Source: Anastatus disparis
Lineage: Eukaryota > Arthropoda > Insecta > Hymenoptera > Eupelmidae
Assembly (NCBI GenBank): GCA_017163975.1
Contig: JAFFSR010000033.1
Span: 948,501-1,012,500, forward strand
Direction: 5' to 3'
Length of the DNA stretch: 64,000 nucleotides
Positions 23,456 to 35,979 of the stretch are shown here, one piece after another. Under the pieces are notes generated by a model. That model saw only the letters and a list, made by a program, of their open reading frames with translations. It had not been told where the DNA came from and ran no database searches. Numbering within the stretch: position 1 is the stretch's first letter; each line of letters begins with the position of its first letter. A program made the position numbers and the translations under genes.

Positions 23456-24708
23456 AAACTAAAAATATATATAAAACATGAAATAACATTATGTCAAACT
23501 GTTGAAATTAATTCTGTTATAATGAAAATCTAAATTTCCTTTTATATATGTATTAGGGCCGTAGGAGCGAGAATTGGTAACTTATGTATTGTATGAGCAG
23601 TTGCGTTTACGGGAATCACAGACGCGACGGAGTCTTAGAGCGTTGAAATAACTACCTCTTCGCTTCACATGTTACACTGATATTAACTTTGGTTTTGCAT
23701 GTATTTTACACGCTTATAATTGTTATTTATTTTGAAAAATATAAATATAAAAAAGTTGCAATAATCTACACCTTATTATTATCGATGAATAAACTCTTAA
23801 AAATAATCCAGATATCAAAATATCGCTTTTTATAAGTGCATGATTTAAGTGAATTTAGCATCATATCCATTATTGAACAGCGTAAAAATTTATCGTTTAA
23901 CTCTCGGCTCAGCGGGATCTAAGCGCGGATTTAAATCACGCAGTGCTATAAAATATTTTTATAAATAGTTTTCTTAATATTTTTTTTTCAAGTTTCATTA
24001 GGAATTCATCACTTCTTTTGTTTACTTAGAAAATTTTTTTTCAAATCTTCCTTCATGTATAAATAATTTTCATACAAATCGACCAATCTTTTTCAAAGTT
24101 ATGCACGTATATAGTAATTTTTTTCGAGAAATTTATTTTGTTTTTAATTTGCTCGTACTAACTGAGTATTAGCCCAGTACTTATAAGACACGTATGGGAC
24201 CTTTCTGGAGACATCTTCTATCAGATAAAATAAGGGTTTTTCGGATCGATTCCTAAAAATAAATAATTTTTATGAACTCAACGATCGAACCAAGTTCGGT
24301 CTTAACAAATGGCATCTCTTGTGGGGAACCAGTAACTTTGTCACTCAAAATGTTAAATTTCTTAAACGTGAAAATTCGAAACTTTTAAATTTTCTATACA
24401 TATATGATAATTATACAAGAAATAATAATTGTGTACGTCAAATTCACTAAAATAGTATAAATCGAAATTCGTTCTATATTATAAAATAAATCTTTAGTTC
24501 ATAGCAAAATATAAATATTTTCAATATAAATTTTGTACTAGTGTATATATAGTAACAGTAGATTTATAATATTAATATGAAATTTTATTGATTATCGTTA
24601 ATAAATAACTCCTAAAAATATTTACTATCAATACAACAATCATTAACATTTGTGATAAAGAGACAATAAAAAGAAAGGATATATTTAATCGTAATGTTAT
24701 AAAATTAA

Positions 24709-26680
24709 ATGAAATCAAATAACATAGATAAAATGGCTACTAGACGAGAAATGATGCAAATTCAAGATAAAGCAGAACGCACTAGAAGATTAGCAGCGTT
24801 CGAAGTGGAATCACAAGCTTACAGGAGTTTGCAAATTCTTAAACATTTGAAGACTTTACATGATGCACTGACTTTCATAGCTATTATTGTAACTATTCAA
24901 GCCGCTACAATATATATACCATATTTTGATAGTACCAATCCACCACTAAAAGACATTATACAAGATATTGAAAATGGGAGGCACTTAGTTCTCATCAGCT
25001 CAAGAGAGATTATTTCTGCGATCAATAATATCGGAAATGAAAGGAAAAGCTAGACATTCAATATTAGGACATACGTTTAATACAATGGATGAACTTAAGG
25101 ATCGTTTAAAGGGTAGATTTGCTCATAGTAGATCGTATGGTTATTACATTCAAGCCTTAGCTAATGCATGCATAAGCCAAAATGAAAATGTGTGTGATTA
25201 TCATGGATGCCTAACTTATTTGGTAAATTTGGCCCAAGCCGCTGTAAGAGAGAATTTAGTTGAAGAAGAACGAGAAACAAACCAAACCCTGCAATTACAA
25301 ATTTTAGCCCTTGAAGCTTTTTTGAGAGGATTAACAGAATGGAGAACGGCGGTAATTATAGCAAACCCGAAAAGGTTGCTAAAAATTAAATAAATATTTA
25401 AGTACATCTTATAATGGCCGTCCTCAGATAAGAATGATACAGCAGATAGATAATGAGGAGAACGTCCAGATTTGCAACCAAGAATGACTCAGAGATATAT
25501 AATCATAATATTCCTCATTATTACGATCATAACGATACTGTTTTTCCGCATACTACAATCGAAGCAGGTCGTATCATTGCCTCTCCACAACTAAACTATA
25601 GACAAGAGTTACAGCAAACCAAGACAGAAACTAATACCCCTATAAGTATTTTAAAGAACCTTTGATTACAACTATCTACAAGCAACATCACTCCTAAACC
25701 ATTCGAACAACAAATTCCTTTTCACCAACACCATTAATTTCCTATATATCCTCCTACTTTTCACCCATCTATTTACCCTAATTTTTATAACCCTTATGCT
25801 TATAACCCAATAAATCATAGTTTTCCACCGATATATACACCAAATAATAAAAAATTTGAACCTCAGAATTCTCAAAAGTTACCTCTACTCAATCAACGAC
25901 GATTCTATTACCAACAACGTAACAATGATTTCAACAAAACTAATAATAACTCTAGACCAACCTCTCCATTTAGATCACATGTAAATATGAATAATGCTTC
26001 TTTAAACTGTAAAAGTGCTTGCCGAGTGGATGTACCGGCGAACAATACGCAACCAGCTCAGATTCATCTTGTCAGAACGGAAGAATCCATTGCGCAAGGA
26101 GCTGAGGAACTTGGCCCACAATACGATTAAACGTTTCCACTTTAAAGAACAAAGAGAGCATTTTTATTCTGGATACAGCAGCTAATAATGCAGTAAAACG
26201 TAACACCTTTAAAGGCGGTACACTAATTAATACCAACGGAGCAATCACTGTTACCGGAATCTCCACCTTACCCATAGATACGGTAAGCACTGTGGAAATG
26301 GAAATAATCGGGTCCACATACACATTCCACATGCTACCATCAACATGATCTCTTACAAACAGAAATATATGAAGCTCACCTCATTTTGAAGATAAGTTGG
26401 TTAGAGTGTGTTACTAACCTCGAGCCCTTAATATAGCTAAAAGACCGATATACCCCATTCCATTTTTAGAAAGAAAAATCCCAATCTTTGACGAAGAACG
26501 TGGATTAATTTTTCATGAAGAAATAGCCACAAAAATAGAAAGTGGCGTAAGCCAAACACCTAGGGCTGGAAATTCAAAGAATTTAAATTATTTCTGTTGT
26601 TCAATTCAAAACCAATATCCGAAAGACACAATTGCCGCTCCATAGGGTACCAGAGGGTCTTTGAAAATTAAAAGCACGCG
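24709..26680 (+). pseudogene. Gypsy-like (Ty3/gypsy) gag-protease remnant
   Basis: The gag part spans 24709-25393 in two overlapping frames (FAHSRSYGYYIQALANACI; QNENVCDYHGCLTYLVNLA; LEAFLRGLTEW). A basic, Asn/Pro-rich stretch follows to ~26000, the likely nucleocapsid region. The protease follows at 26150-26340 (FILDTAANNAVKRNTF, ITVTGISTLPIDTV, STYTFHMLPS). Gag forms the particle; the aspartic protease matures it. The protease signature Asp-Thr/Ser-Gly reads Asp-Thr-Ala here, so the active site is lost. Stops and shifts occur throughout. After 26340 only weak fragments remain and no RT was recognised. Neither LTR was found. Confidence 0.7.
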
Positions 26681-26972
26681 GACCATTTAGATATGTATGA
26701 ATCATCAATTCATTCATTAATTCATCATCATATTTTTTCGTTATTATTTATAACTAAAAATATATTTCGAATAAGCATAAGATGAGCAATGAAATGGCAT
26801 TTTCAATTTTCAAAAATTTTTATTAGTTAAAGAGAAAAAAAATTTTAAACGGAAATCAGGGCAACCTGTTTTTTTTGCCTGAAAGACGGGTGGCAACGCA
26901 CAACAGCTTAATGAAAGAATTGAAATGCGAATTAAAAATAAGTTTGAAATTTATAATTTTTTGCGATAAAGC

Positions 26973-27389
26973 TTAAAGGGATGTCGGAGTTATTAAAATT
27001 GAATTTTGCTTTTTTTATTTTATTGATATTTATTTAAATTCATTATTTAATTAAATATAATGACTTGTCCGCGCTAAAGCTATGTTGATACAATAATTTT
27101 TGTTAGAATAAAAATTTAGTTAAGATCGTTATTTTTTTATAAACTTTGAATGAAAAGTAGATATCAAGCTTGATAAACCTAACTTCAAAGTACTATAGAT
27201 ATAAAATTTGCTTATAACTTTTTATGAATAGTGTTTTGGTGAATTCTTCGACTTGTACCCACTTGGGATTAATCTCACAAATTTTCTTACTGTAGCGGAA
27301 GAACTTGATTTGACGTACCGTTTATATGTAAACTTTGAATGAAAATATTATTAAAAGGGGTGGAGGGATGAACTCCGACATGCCGTTAA
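26973..27389. mobile_element. Candidate TTAA-flanked MITE
   Basis: The ends read TTAA + AGGGATGTCGGAGTT and AACTCCGACATGCCG + TTAA. They form ~15-bp inverted repeats with a TTAA on each side, the target duplication typical of piggyBac-type insertions. The 417-bp interior is non-coding. Confidence 0.5.
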
Positions 27390-28797
27390 ATAATTTTATT
27401 CTAGAGTAAATTGAAGATTTAATAATTTTTTTAAAATCTTTATCATTCTTGATAGAGTAAGTAATTGAATTACATAAGCTTTATTGCAAAAAATTTTTAA
27501 TTTGTAACTTATTTTTGATTCACGCCTCAGTCATAAGCTATCTGCGTAAACTTTTTCTCCAACCAACCCAGTCAGAATGGACATGCATAATAGAGATTAT
27601 AACACGAAAAGAGCTAATGAGGCCATCTTAAAACTTTCTGTTCCGCAAGGTTTTGTAGTCCCTGTTTATATAATGCAGAATAAAAACGAAAATATGTGTT
27701 ATGGGAGTTCCATTATGGAGTGAGGGTATTATAATGAAATAATAGAATATTAATAGAAATTTTTGTTATAAAAAATTTGGAGACAAAAAATATTAACTAT
27801 TTAGTATAAAAAAAGTAGTGTTGTCATAAAAATGTATATTATAAATCAATTTATTGGATTAAGTGATTTAGCAGATCATTTGAAAGACGAAAATTTATTT
27901 ATTCGATTGTTATTCAGCAAGAAACACATATTTCACATGAAAGGGAGCTTGCATAGAGACCTTGAATACTTTGTCAGAAAGCTTTGTACATTATCTATAT
28001 AAGTTAATTTATATCACCTTCAATGTTGCCTATCATTTACACTCAATAACATTTTACTTCTGTTTCCCTAATTGCTCCCTGAGACAGTTAATAATATTTA
28101 AATTGCTGTAACTTTGGTATTAAATGTCATAGAAAGCTTTCCGACTGCACAAAATAAAGGACTAAAGGTTAACTTTTTTTCTATGTAGCACTTGGATACT
28201 CAATATGCATTAAATACGTTGCGTGTTGTGAATTCTTAGAGAATTCGACTTTTATGATTTCGAAATAGTTATAGCTCTTAAGCAAGATAAAAAAAATACG
28301 GTGAAACTTCTTGGGGACTTTCTTATATATTAACACTTACTTCTGGTAGAGTTTCATTAAAAAAACTCAGGGTTTCTTTTATTCAACTTCAAAGTTGATC
28401 ATTTTCAAAAAAGAGGTTAACTTTGAAATAACATATCTCCTCAGTTTTCTAATATTTTGATCATGGGGCGCGGTAGATCAAAATTACTATTTATATTTTA
28501 CGTCATAGCACAGCACCCTCTCCATGAAACTTAAAGTGGTAAATGGTTAAGTTAAAGTAGATCAAACAAAAAAAATTAGATGCATTGGATCAAATTTGAT
28601 AGAGAATTCAAATTTTGGCGGTACCTCGAAAAATAGCTGATTTTTAAACTTTGAGGTTATGTGATTCAGGCCCCTGGCATCTAATTGAGCTATCATTTTG
28701 CATGAATCATTCTTTTTCAACATAATCTCATACGCCAAAGTTTTAGCGAATCGGTGATTCGAGTGAGGGCGAGATTTGTCGAACTCTAACATTTTGC

Positions 28798-28800
<3 letters not shown>
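27390..28800. other. Spacer, nothing recognised
   Basis: 1.4 kb of AT-rich, apparently unique sequence with no coding motif or internal repeat that I can see. Confidence 0.5.

Positions 28801-28846
<46 letters not shown>
28801..28846. repeat. (TA)n microsatellite
   Basis: About 23 TA units. 28847-29117 is AT-rich. Confidence 0.95.
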
Positions 28847-28848
<2 letters not shown>

Positions 28849-29117
28849 AAATAAATATTTTTAATAAATTTTTAAGATCATTCAATAATTAATTTTTGAA
28901 TCTTTAAAAAAAAACACCTACAAAATTTGTAACTATATAAAACAAAAAAATTTCAAAGTTAAATTTCCTTCATACTATGGAAGTTGAGCAAATTTTTAAT
29001 CATTACATAAAAGTTATAGTCACTTTGGTGTAAAAAAAAATATTTTCATGCTCATGACAAGTGAATAATTTTATAATTATTCATCTAAGATAAAAATTAT
29101 TTGGAAAGAATAAAAAA

Positions 29118-29192
29118 GAACCTCGGTTTGGGTTCGAACTAGCGATCCTCCGCTCTCTAGACGATCGCGTTAACCGATCATGACACTGGGAA
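29118..29192 (-). ncRNA. tRNA-like sequence with Pol III-type terminator
   Basis: The minus strand has a Box-A-like TCATGATCGGTTAACGC, a Box-B-like AGTTCGAACCC, and TTCTTTTTTA just downstream. The acceptor stem does not close properly, so it may be a tRNA pseudogene or SINE head. No poly(A) or SINE body was recognised. 29193-30013 holds nothing recognised. Confidence 0.45.
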
Positions 29193-30013
29193 TCACGCTA
29201 GACATCCTTTTTTGCCAAAAGTACTCCCTATTCTTTCTCTTGAAATTTCACGCGTTAAAAATGAGTAATAATCTGCCATGTATTCCATCTTAATGGCAAT
29301 TAGATTGTCATTGGGATTGAATACATGACGAGTTAATAGATTTTAATTCTTTCGTTCAACAAATGAAAATATTTTTTGTCTTTCATTAAATGTTTTTTTT
29401 AAGATTTGCTGTAGTTAAAAAATATGAGACGGAAACAAATTTCTGAATGCTGCATGATTTATATCTTTCTGAAGAGATTGCATAAGACAGTAGATGACAT
29501 AAAGTATGATTATAATTTATATCAAATAGTTTTTTTCTTATAATTTCAAATGCTTTTTTTATTCTGTGTAACTTGAATTTATCGAGTTATAATTAGACAT
29601 TTTTAAATTGTAAGAAAATACCATACGTTTTATTTGTTTTATAGAGAAAAACACAAAAAAAAAACCCCAGATTCAATAACCGGTGAAAAACAAAGAAAGC
29701 GGAAGCACAAACGAAAAAATATGGATGTGGAAAATTCTGTTGATCATGGTCCACCCGAAATTCATCGAAGAATCACAATCAAAGTGAGAAATAAATTATT
29801 TTTATTTTTATCTATAAATCAAAAGTATTTAATTATTAAAAAATATATTCAAAAATAATCTTATCTCTCAAGCGAAATGTACAAAACAACATTGTTTCGT
29901 GCATATACGCAGAGGTTATTGAACTCGTCTTTTCATTATCTACGGCGAAAAATCGAATAAGTTTAAATATCACCGCTCTTATGTATTTGTTGCAAAACGC
30001 ACTATTTTTTCCT

Positions 30014-30412
30014 AATGGTTAAGAGGAGGTCACGTATCTCCATCCTTTTCTAATCAAAAAATTAATTTTTTGAAAAAACTAATCATTGTAACAAAAAATG
30101 AAGAGAAAGCCGCATCTTGTATCAAAAAAAGCAATATTTTCTTTGATAAGAAAAAATTAATTTTATTGCTTCGTTCTCAAAAAAACCTTGAAAAACCAAA
30201 TTGTCCACCCTAACCTCTATGATTTAAGTTTTTCAAGGTTTTCTTGAAAACGAAGCAATAAAATTAATTTTTTCTTAACAAAGAAAATATCGCTTTTTTT
30301 ATTGCGAAATGCGGCTTTCTCTTGATTTTTTGCTAAGATTATTAGTTTTCGTAAAAAAATCAATTCTTTGATTAGAAAAGGATAGATATACTCGACCTGC
30401 TCTTAAACCTAT
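30014..30412. repeat. Palindromic element (~400 bp)
   Basis: Arms share TCCTTTTCTAATCAAA, AGAGAAAGCCGCAT, GAAGCAATAAAATTAATTTT and CCTTGAAAAACC with their complements. Loop is ~35 bp. No coding. Divergence is around 10%. Confidence 0.85.
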
Positions 30413-30867
30413 TAAAGTCCTACCCCTAGACAGAGTGCCTCGTTGTAAATACATTTAACTGAAAAATTATTTATATTATAAGCAAAGCTAGTTTTTATAT
30501 ATTGAATTCCATATAATTTCCACTATTCTTAATTTACTTTTAGCTGGATTTCGATTTACGTTAAATGTAGTTAGTTCATTAATTCATTAAGATATTTTAA
30601 AAGGAATATTATTTAATTACTCTAATATTCATGTAATATCTATATTTTTGAGGTCATTAAATCCGAATCTGAGGCCTGTTTGACCCGCACATGTTAGAGT
30701 AGAAGTCAAGGCAAGCTCGAATCCAAAAATCCATTGGTTGTAGTATAAACTAATATATTAACATGTTTTTAGGGTTGCTGGTTCTGAATTCGAGGTCCGT
30801 TGGACAAGGTCAGGTCAGAGTAAAAGTCAGGTCAAGGTGAAATCCAGAAAATTCAACACTAGCAAAT

Positions 30868-30999
30868 TATAGTACATTACGTAACGGGTATGGAAAGGCT
30901 TTATTTACGAAACGAGAAGTTTACGGCCTGAGCCGAAGGTGAGGGTCGTAACGAGTTTCGTAAACAAGCCTTTCAATACTAGTTGCGTAGTGTATTTTT
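30868..30999. repeat. Hairpin within the satellite array
   Basis: Arms: ACATTACGTAACGGGTATGG...TTTACGAAAC and the complement up to 30999. Core CGGCCTGAGCCGAAGGTGAG. Same plan as 23133-23246. Confidence 0.75.
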
Positions 31000-31190
31000 C
31001 GCCATGAGAGCCAAAAAAAGCCATGAAGTTGCGATTTTAGGGTTAGAATGGCGAAAAAATAATTAAATAATATGTTTCCGGAATCGCTGAATCTGAATCT
31101 TGGGTTCATTTGATCCGGTGTGTTTTCAGGGTCTAGGTCAGGTCAAGATTAAATCCAGAAAATCTGTTGCCAGCATAAATCATCGATATA

Positions 31191-32330
31191 CAGTAGCCTG
31201 CAAAAGTTTCTTGAAAAATTTTTGGAAAAAGTTATTACTTTAAACAAAAATATCTCTCGTTCTATTGGTTGTAGAACAAAAAACAAAAATGGAAATTGAA
31301 GTACAGACAAAATACTAACGTTTTAAGAGTCGCACAATTTATTCAAGAAGTTTTTTCTATTTTTTTTAGAGTTTAAAACATTTTTTTAATTAGAAATTTT
31401 TTTTTTTAATCACCTGTAGTCTTTTTTTTTAAATGTAACCATGTTAAAAATTCTAACGAGAATCAAAAGATCTTTTGAAAAGCTCAAAGTTTTTACTTGG
31501 ATTTTTTTTGCTAGAATGCTTATTAAAAGAGTTGGACACGATTGAATATTACATTCTATTGAAAATTACATAAAAAATGTTAAAAGTTAATAAATCAATT
31601 TATTTAAAAAATGAAGCAATGTAGAAAATATTAATAAAAATTGAAAGATCTCTATAAAAATTGATAGCTTTTACTAAGCATTTTTTTGCTAGGATGCTAT
31701 TTAAAAACGCTAGCCGTGATTGAATATTACCATAGTAAAATTAATTTGACTCATGACGTTTTTTACATAATTTTTAATAGAACCGACACCGAATATTCAA
31801 TCGTGTCCAGCTTTTTTAAAAAGCATCCTAGCAAAATAAAAAAAATTCTTAATAAAAACTTTGATTTTTTAAGACATTTTTCGATTTTTGTTGATGTTTT
31901 TACGTTGTTCTATTTTTTAAATATATTGATTTATTAACTTTTAACATTTTTTATGTAATTTTCAATAGAATGTAATATTTAATCGTGTCTAACTCTTTTA
32001 ATAAGCATTCTAGCAAAAAAATCCAAGTAAAAACTTTTAGCTTTTCAAGAAATCTTTTGATTCTCGTTAGAATTTTTCACATGGTTACATTTAAAAAAAA
32101 GACTACAAGTGATTGAAAAAAAAATTTTTTAATTAAATAAATTTTTTAAATCTAAAAAAATAGAAAAAACTACTTAAATAAATTGTGCGACTTATAAAAA
32201 GTTAATATTTTGTCTATACTTCAATTTCCATTTTTGTTTTTTTGTTCTATGACCAATAGAACGAAAAATATTTTTGTTTTAAGTATTAACTTTTTCCAAA
32301 AATTTTTACGGAGACTTTTGCAGGCTACTG
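31191..32330. mobile_element. 1.14-kb mariner/Tc1-type palindromic MITE with TA target duplication
   Basis: The ends CAGTAGCCTGCAAAAGT...ACTTTTGCAGGCTACTG are flanked by TA at 31189-31190 and 32331-32332. The whole element folds on itself: AAATATCTCTCGTTCTATTG, GAATCAAAAGATC and TGCTAGAATGCTTATTAAAA all have inverted partners, and the centre is near 31750. Removing it plus one TA restores a satellite unit. It has no transposase frame. CAGT ends with a TA duplication fit Tc1/mariner. Confidence 0.8.
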
Positions 32331-33060
32331 TATTTACATGTTTTTTTTGCCTCTAAATTCTAATTCGTGATTTGATTGACTCAGGTCATGATCAAGGTCA
32401 GACAAAGGTCGAATCCAGAAAATTCATTGCTAATAAAGTAAATAAATATATCAATATTTTTGTGATCGCTGAAACCGAATCCAACATATATTTGTACAGG
32501 TTATCCAGAAAGTTTTGATGAACCACAGTGATATCCTATTTTTTTTCCTTCAGAATGTAAATTTAATTCAAAGTTAGACCTTTAAGATAATTTTTAAATT
32601 AATTTTGTTTATTTAAATTTTATTCCACTCAGAAACAACGACGTGGTCGTGATCGAATTTGCTCCCTTTAGGATACTATATTTACATAAGTCCTTTGCCT
32701 CTCACATTCTGGAGTGCTGACTAAGCTTGAGTCCCCTTGCCTTTTATGTTTCATAGTGTTTGATGGTCGTAAGACCTCTCGCCACTCACAAATAAATACA
32801 TTAATATTTTTGTGATCGCTGAAATTGAATCTAGCATACGTTTGTACAGAGCATCCAGAAAGTCTTGATAAACTTAAATGATTTCCCAGGTTTATTTTTT
32901 CTTAAAAAAGTAAATTTGATTTGAAGCTAAACGTTCTAGGTCATTTTGAGGTCAATTTCGATTATTTACATTTTGCTCTATCCAGGAATCTCTAGTTCCT
33001 CACGTTTCGCGGTACTTGATTAGCGTGGATCCCTTTGCCTCTTATATTCTAGAGCGCATT

Positions 33061-34162
33061 AAACAGCTTCAGTTTTTGAAGCTTTTTAATTAAATATTAT
33101 TTCTCTATGGTTAAAATTTTTCTGATTTCCTAGAAAATTTTTTACTATTTCTCTAAATGACGACTATATCAATTTCTCGTTTTCATATATCTTAGTTACG
33201 AAAAGATCATCCTTGAACATTTCCCAGATCTGAGGTGCATCCAAAATTCATTTTTGCAATTTAACATCACTGAAGTTAGGGAACTAATTTTCACGATACT
33301 TAAAGTAGTATTATTGTGATGATTTTAAGGTCTCTCCACCAATTGACTATTCATGTTTATTATATTCCATCCTATTCGACACCATCTGCATATTCAAGTA
33401 GTTTTCCTTCATTATTACCGAACGTGCTACAGGAATCAATGCATAAACATTTGTACTATGCAAAAGGAGAGTTTTTATTCTTCGCTTTAACGAGTCAATA
33501 AACAACCTTTACTTTTTCGGTTTGTAACTGCCACGTTTGATGTAATTCATTAATCCAACAATATCATTACAATAATCTAAGAATGCTTTATCTACAGAGA
33601 ATTATTTATGAAATTCCTTAAATCCGTCTTGATAGTATCAATGAATATAGACGCTTATAGAAAAGTACTTTTAGGCTAACTTTGGGGAACGACTTTGGGG
33701 GACACTTTTAACATTACGTGTATATCTATTGTGATGCATTTATTGCATCTCGATAACGAATTTATTTGAGAGAATAAGAGAGAAAGACTTGAGCCAAAAT
33801 ATACTTACGAAACCAATTATTAATTTAAATAATTCCAACCAATCATTTTTATTTTTTATTGTTCTGTTTTGAGGAACACGCTAGTTGAATAAGCAGACAA
33901 CTTACCGGTAGAAAGAGATAGAGATAAAGGGCAATTTAACACTCAAGATAAAATACGTGGTGATGGAAAAAGCCACACTCACCATCTGTTTTCCATGAGA
34001 AATTAGGAGTTAAGCTACGAAGAAGGCTACAAATCTTCAGCATTAGTGCACAGAACATATTTAAAGAATAAAACACTTTTTTGAGAAGAATGAGCTGTCA
34101 GTGCTCGTGTATGCCGTTATCTTCAATGACGTACATGCCGTGGCACTGACTGCTAGACACTT
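33061..34162. other. Spacer, nothing recognised
   Basis: AT-rich with scattered short open frames and no family motif. A possible small hairpin at 34097-34150 (GTCAGTGC ... GCACTGAC) is noted only. Confidence 0.5.
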
Positions 34163-34187
34163 ACACACACACACACACACACACACC
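34163..34187. repeat. (CA)n microsatellite
   Basis: About 12 CA units, followed by CCACCC. Confidence 0.9.
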
Positions 34188-34539
34188 CACCCTGAGTATA
34201 GGCACACACCACAAACTTATACTTAAGGTACATGATGATGAGCGAAACCCGGAAACGATGCGGAACATTAGAAACACGTGCTCGAGAGTAAAGAGGAAGC
34301 GTTGGTAAAGATGAAAGTGACCGCGTCGCGACGGAAATTCACGATCGATGACAAAATCGATAGAAAGAGGCAACGGTAGAAAGAAAGAGAATGGAAATCG
34401 AGTCATGAGTAGGAAGAGTATAGGATTAGAGAAAAAAGGGAGCCAGCTATAATTCACGCATCAGGCTTATATATACGCTATTATATGGATATGTATATGA
34501 AATAAAGATGTATATGAATACAATGTATTAGTATGATTA

Positions 34540-34606
34540 TTATATATGAGACTACGTAGAATCGAGAGCAGCATGAGTATTATATATGGAACTACGTAGA
34601 ATCGAG
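34540..34606 (+). repeat. Small tandem duplication
   Basis: ACTACGTAGAATCGAGAGC occurs twice (about 34552 and 34589) with flanking TATTATATATG. The surrounding 34188-34979 is purine-rich spacer with no recognised gene. Confidence 0.7.
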
Positions 34607-34979
34607 AGCGAGAGTGATGCAAGATAAAAGAATCGAGCGCTGAAAAGAGATAGTGATGAAGTTCGCATGAAGAATAATTAAAATTGAGTATATAGAACAT
34701 TCTAAATATGAATTAAAATGGAGCGCGCAAGGAATAGAGGGTGCTAACATCAAAGAAGCCGCCAAAATGAAAGATGTTGATTGGTTATATATCAACATCC
34801 TTAGTGATTGACAAATACTAATAACGGAAAGGATTAAAAACCATTCAACAGCTATTATAGTCGTGACATAATTAATTAAAGAAGGGATGAGAAGAAAGGA
34901 GCTCGAGAGAAGATGCTCCATCGACACTTTTCTATTGGATCTGGATAGCTTCACTTGGTTGATCTTTCCACATTGCTGG

Positions 34980-35979
34980 TTATACTAGTTACATTTGTCT
35001 TGAGTAATAAACTCCATTTTGTTAGGGTTTTATTCGAGTGAGGAGAGATACCACGCTGCCATTTTTTCTAAGATATACGAGAGAGATTTTTGATTTCTAT
35101 TTTTGAGAGAGTGGAGGAGATTTCTGGTTGGAGATTTTTGTTATTGGAAAGTAACACTTTTATTATTACAGTGAATCCTCCATCTTACTTTCTTTATAAA
35201 AGTAAAAATTTAGAGTCAGTCCATGTCGCCGGTTTGCTTGTCATAGTTTAGCGTCGGTTTCACCGCCATTGTTAATCTCAATATTGACGTCATGCATTCA
35301 ATATGATTCTTATTAATTATAATTTCTATAAAAGTTTTATTAAGTCGAGCCAGAGTCTTTCACACACAGTTTCTCTTACACTACACATAATTTCGAGAAA
35401 TCGTCGGGTGATTGAACTGTTAGATTTACTTTAATAAATTGAGAGTGAAAATTACTCATCTTGTAGTTTACTTAACAGTGTTACTTAAGTGTTATATTAA
35501 AATTGTGTTGTTCTAAATATATGAATTATTTATTGTTGGTTTTCATTGGTGGTTTCGTCATTGTTCCCTGCGAAGACCCGATTAGAATCTATCGGAGGGA
35601 GTTAATCGCTAAGATATTTTTAGATTACATTCAGAGTAAAATAAAGAAAATTAATATATTACATTAAATTAATAGTAATTCAGAGATTTCGTTATAGAGT
35701 TGAGAATAGAGTAACAGGGAGAGTGGAACGAATTCCCCCATTACACTATATATGAAGAGTGGTAGGATGGAAAGATACTTCCCAAAACAGTGTATTTCAA
35801 CAAAATTGAATTAAAAGTATTAAAATGTTTCTTAAACCTGTTAAATGAATAAATAAGCAGAAAAAGTCTGCTAAGACTACCGAGCGAAGAGACAGAGGGA
35901 CCTTACTTTGGCGAAGATTGTTATCACCAAACACAAGTTTATTATCTAACAGGGAGAGGTCACATCTAAGATGTTTAAC
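34980..35979 (+). other. Probable 5' LTR/leader region of the BEL/Pao element
   Basis: It lies directly upstream of BEL gag. It contains TATAAAAG at 35332, a possible polyadenylation signal (TTTAATAAATTG) near 35435, and further leader sequence. No copy of the 3' LTR at 40.7 kb was recognised here, so the 5' LTR is either highly diverged, replaced or belongs to another element. Confidence 0.3.

Larger units (their letters stand above)
30645..33060 (+). repeat. ~110-bp satellite array, interrupted
   Basis: Units at about 30645, 30763, 31070, 32331, 32455 and 32800 carry variants of TTTTTGAGGTCGCTGAATC ... GGTCAGGTCAAGGT ... AATCCAGAAAATCCATTG. A ~345-bp stretch (32440-32790) is itself duplicated at 32795-33060. 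The array is interrupted by a hairpin (30868-30999) and a palindrome (31191-32330). Related units occur inside the terminal repeats of the 4.2-kb transposon at 53 and 56.6 kb. Confidence 0.75.

Noticed and set aside
29634..29858. Lys/Arg-rich 74-codon frame as an exon
   Set aside because: Short, no splice context or conserved motif could be supported.
31686..31937. 83-codon frame in the 1.14-kb palindrome, as a transposase remnant
   Set aside because: The sequence is AT-rich inverted-repeat DNA; no DDE motif is visible and the mirror arm does not support coding.
34161..34954. Three minus-strand open frames of 77-120 codons
   Set aside because: Low-complexity, no family motif, purine-rich template; likely chance frames.
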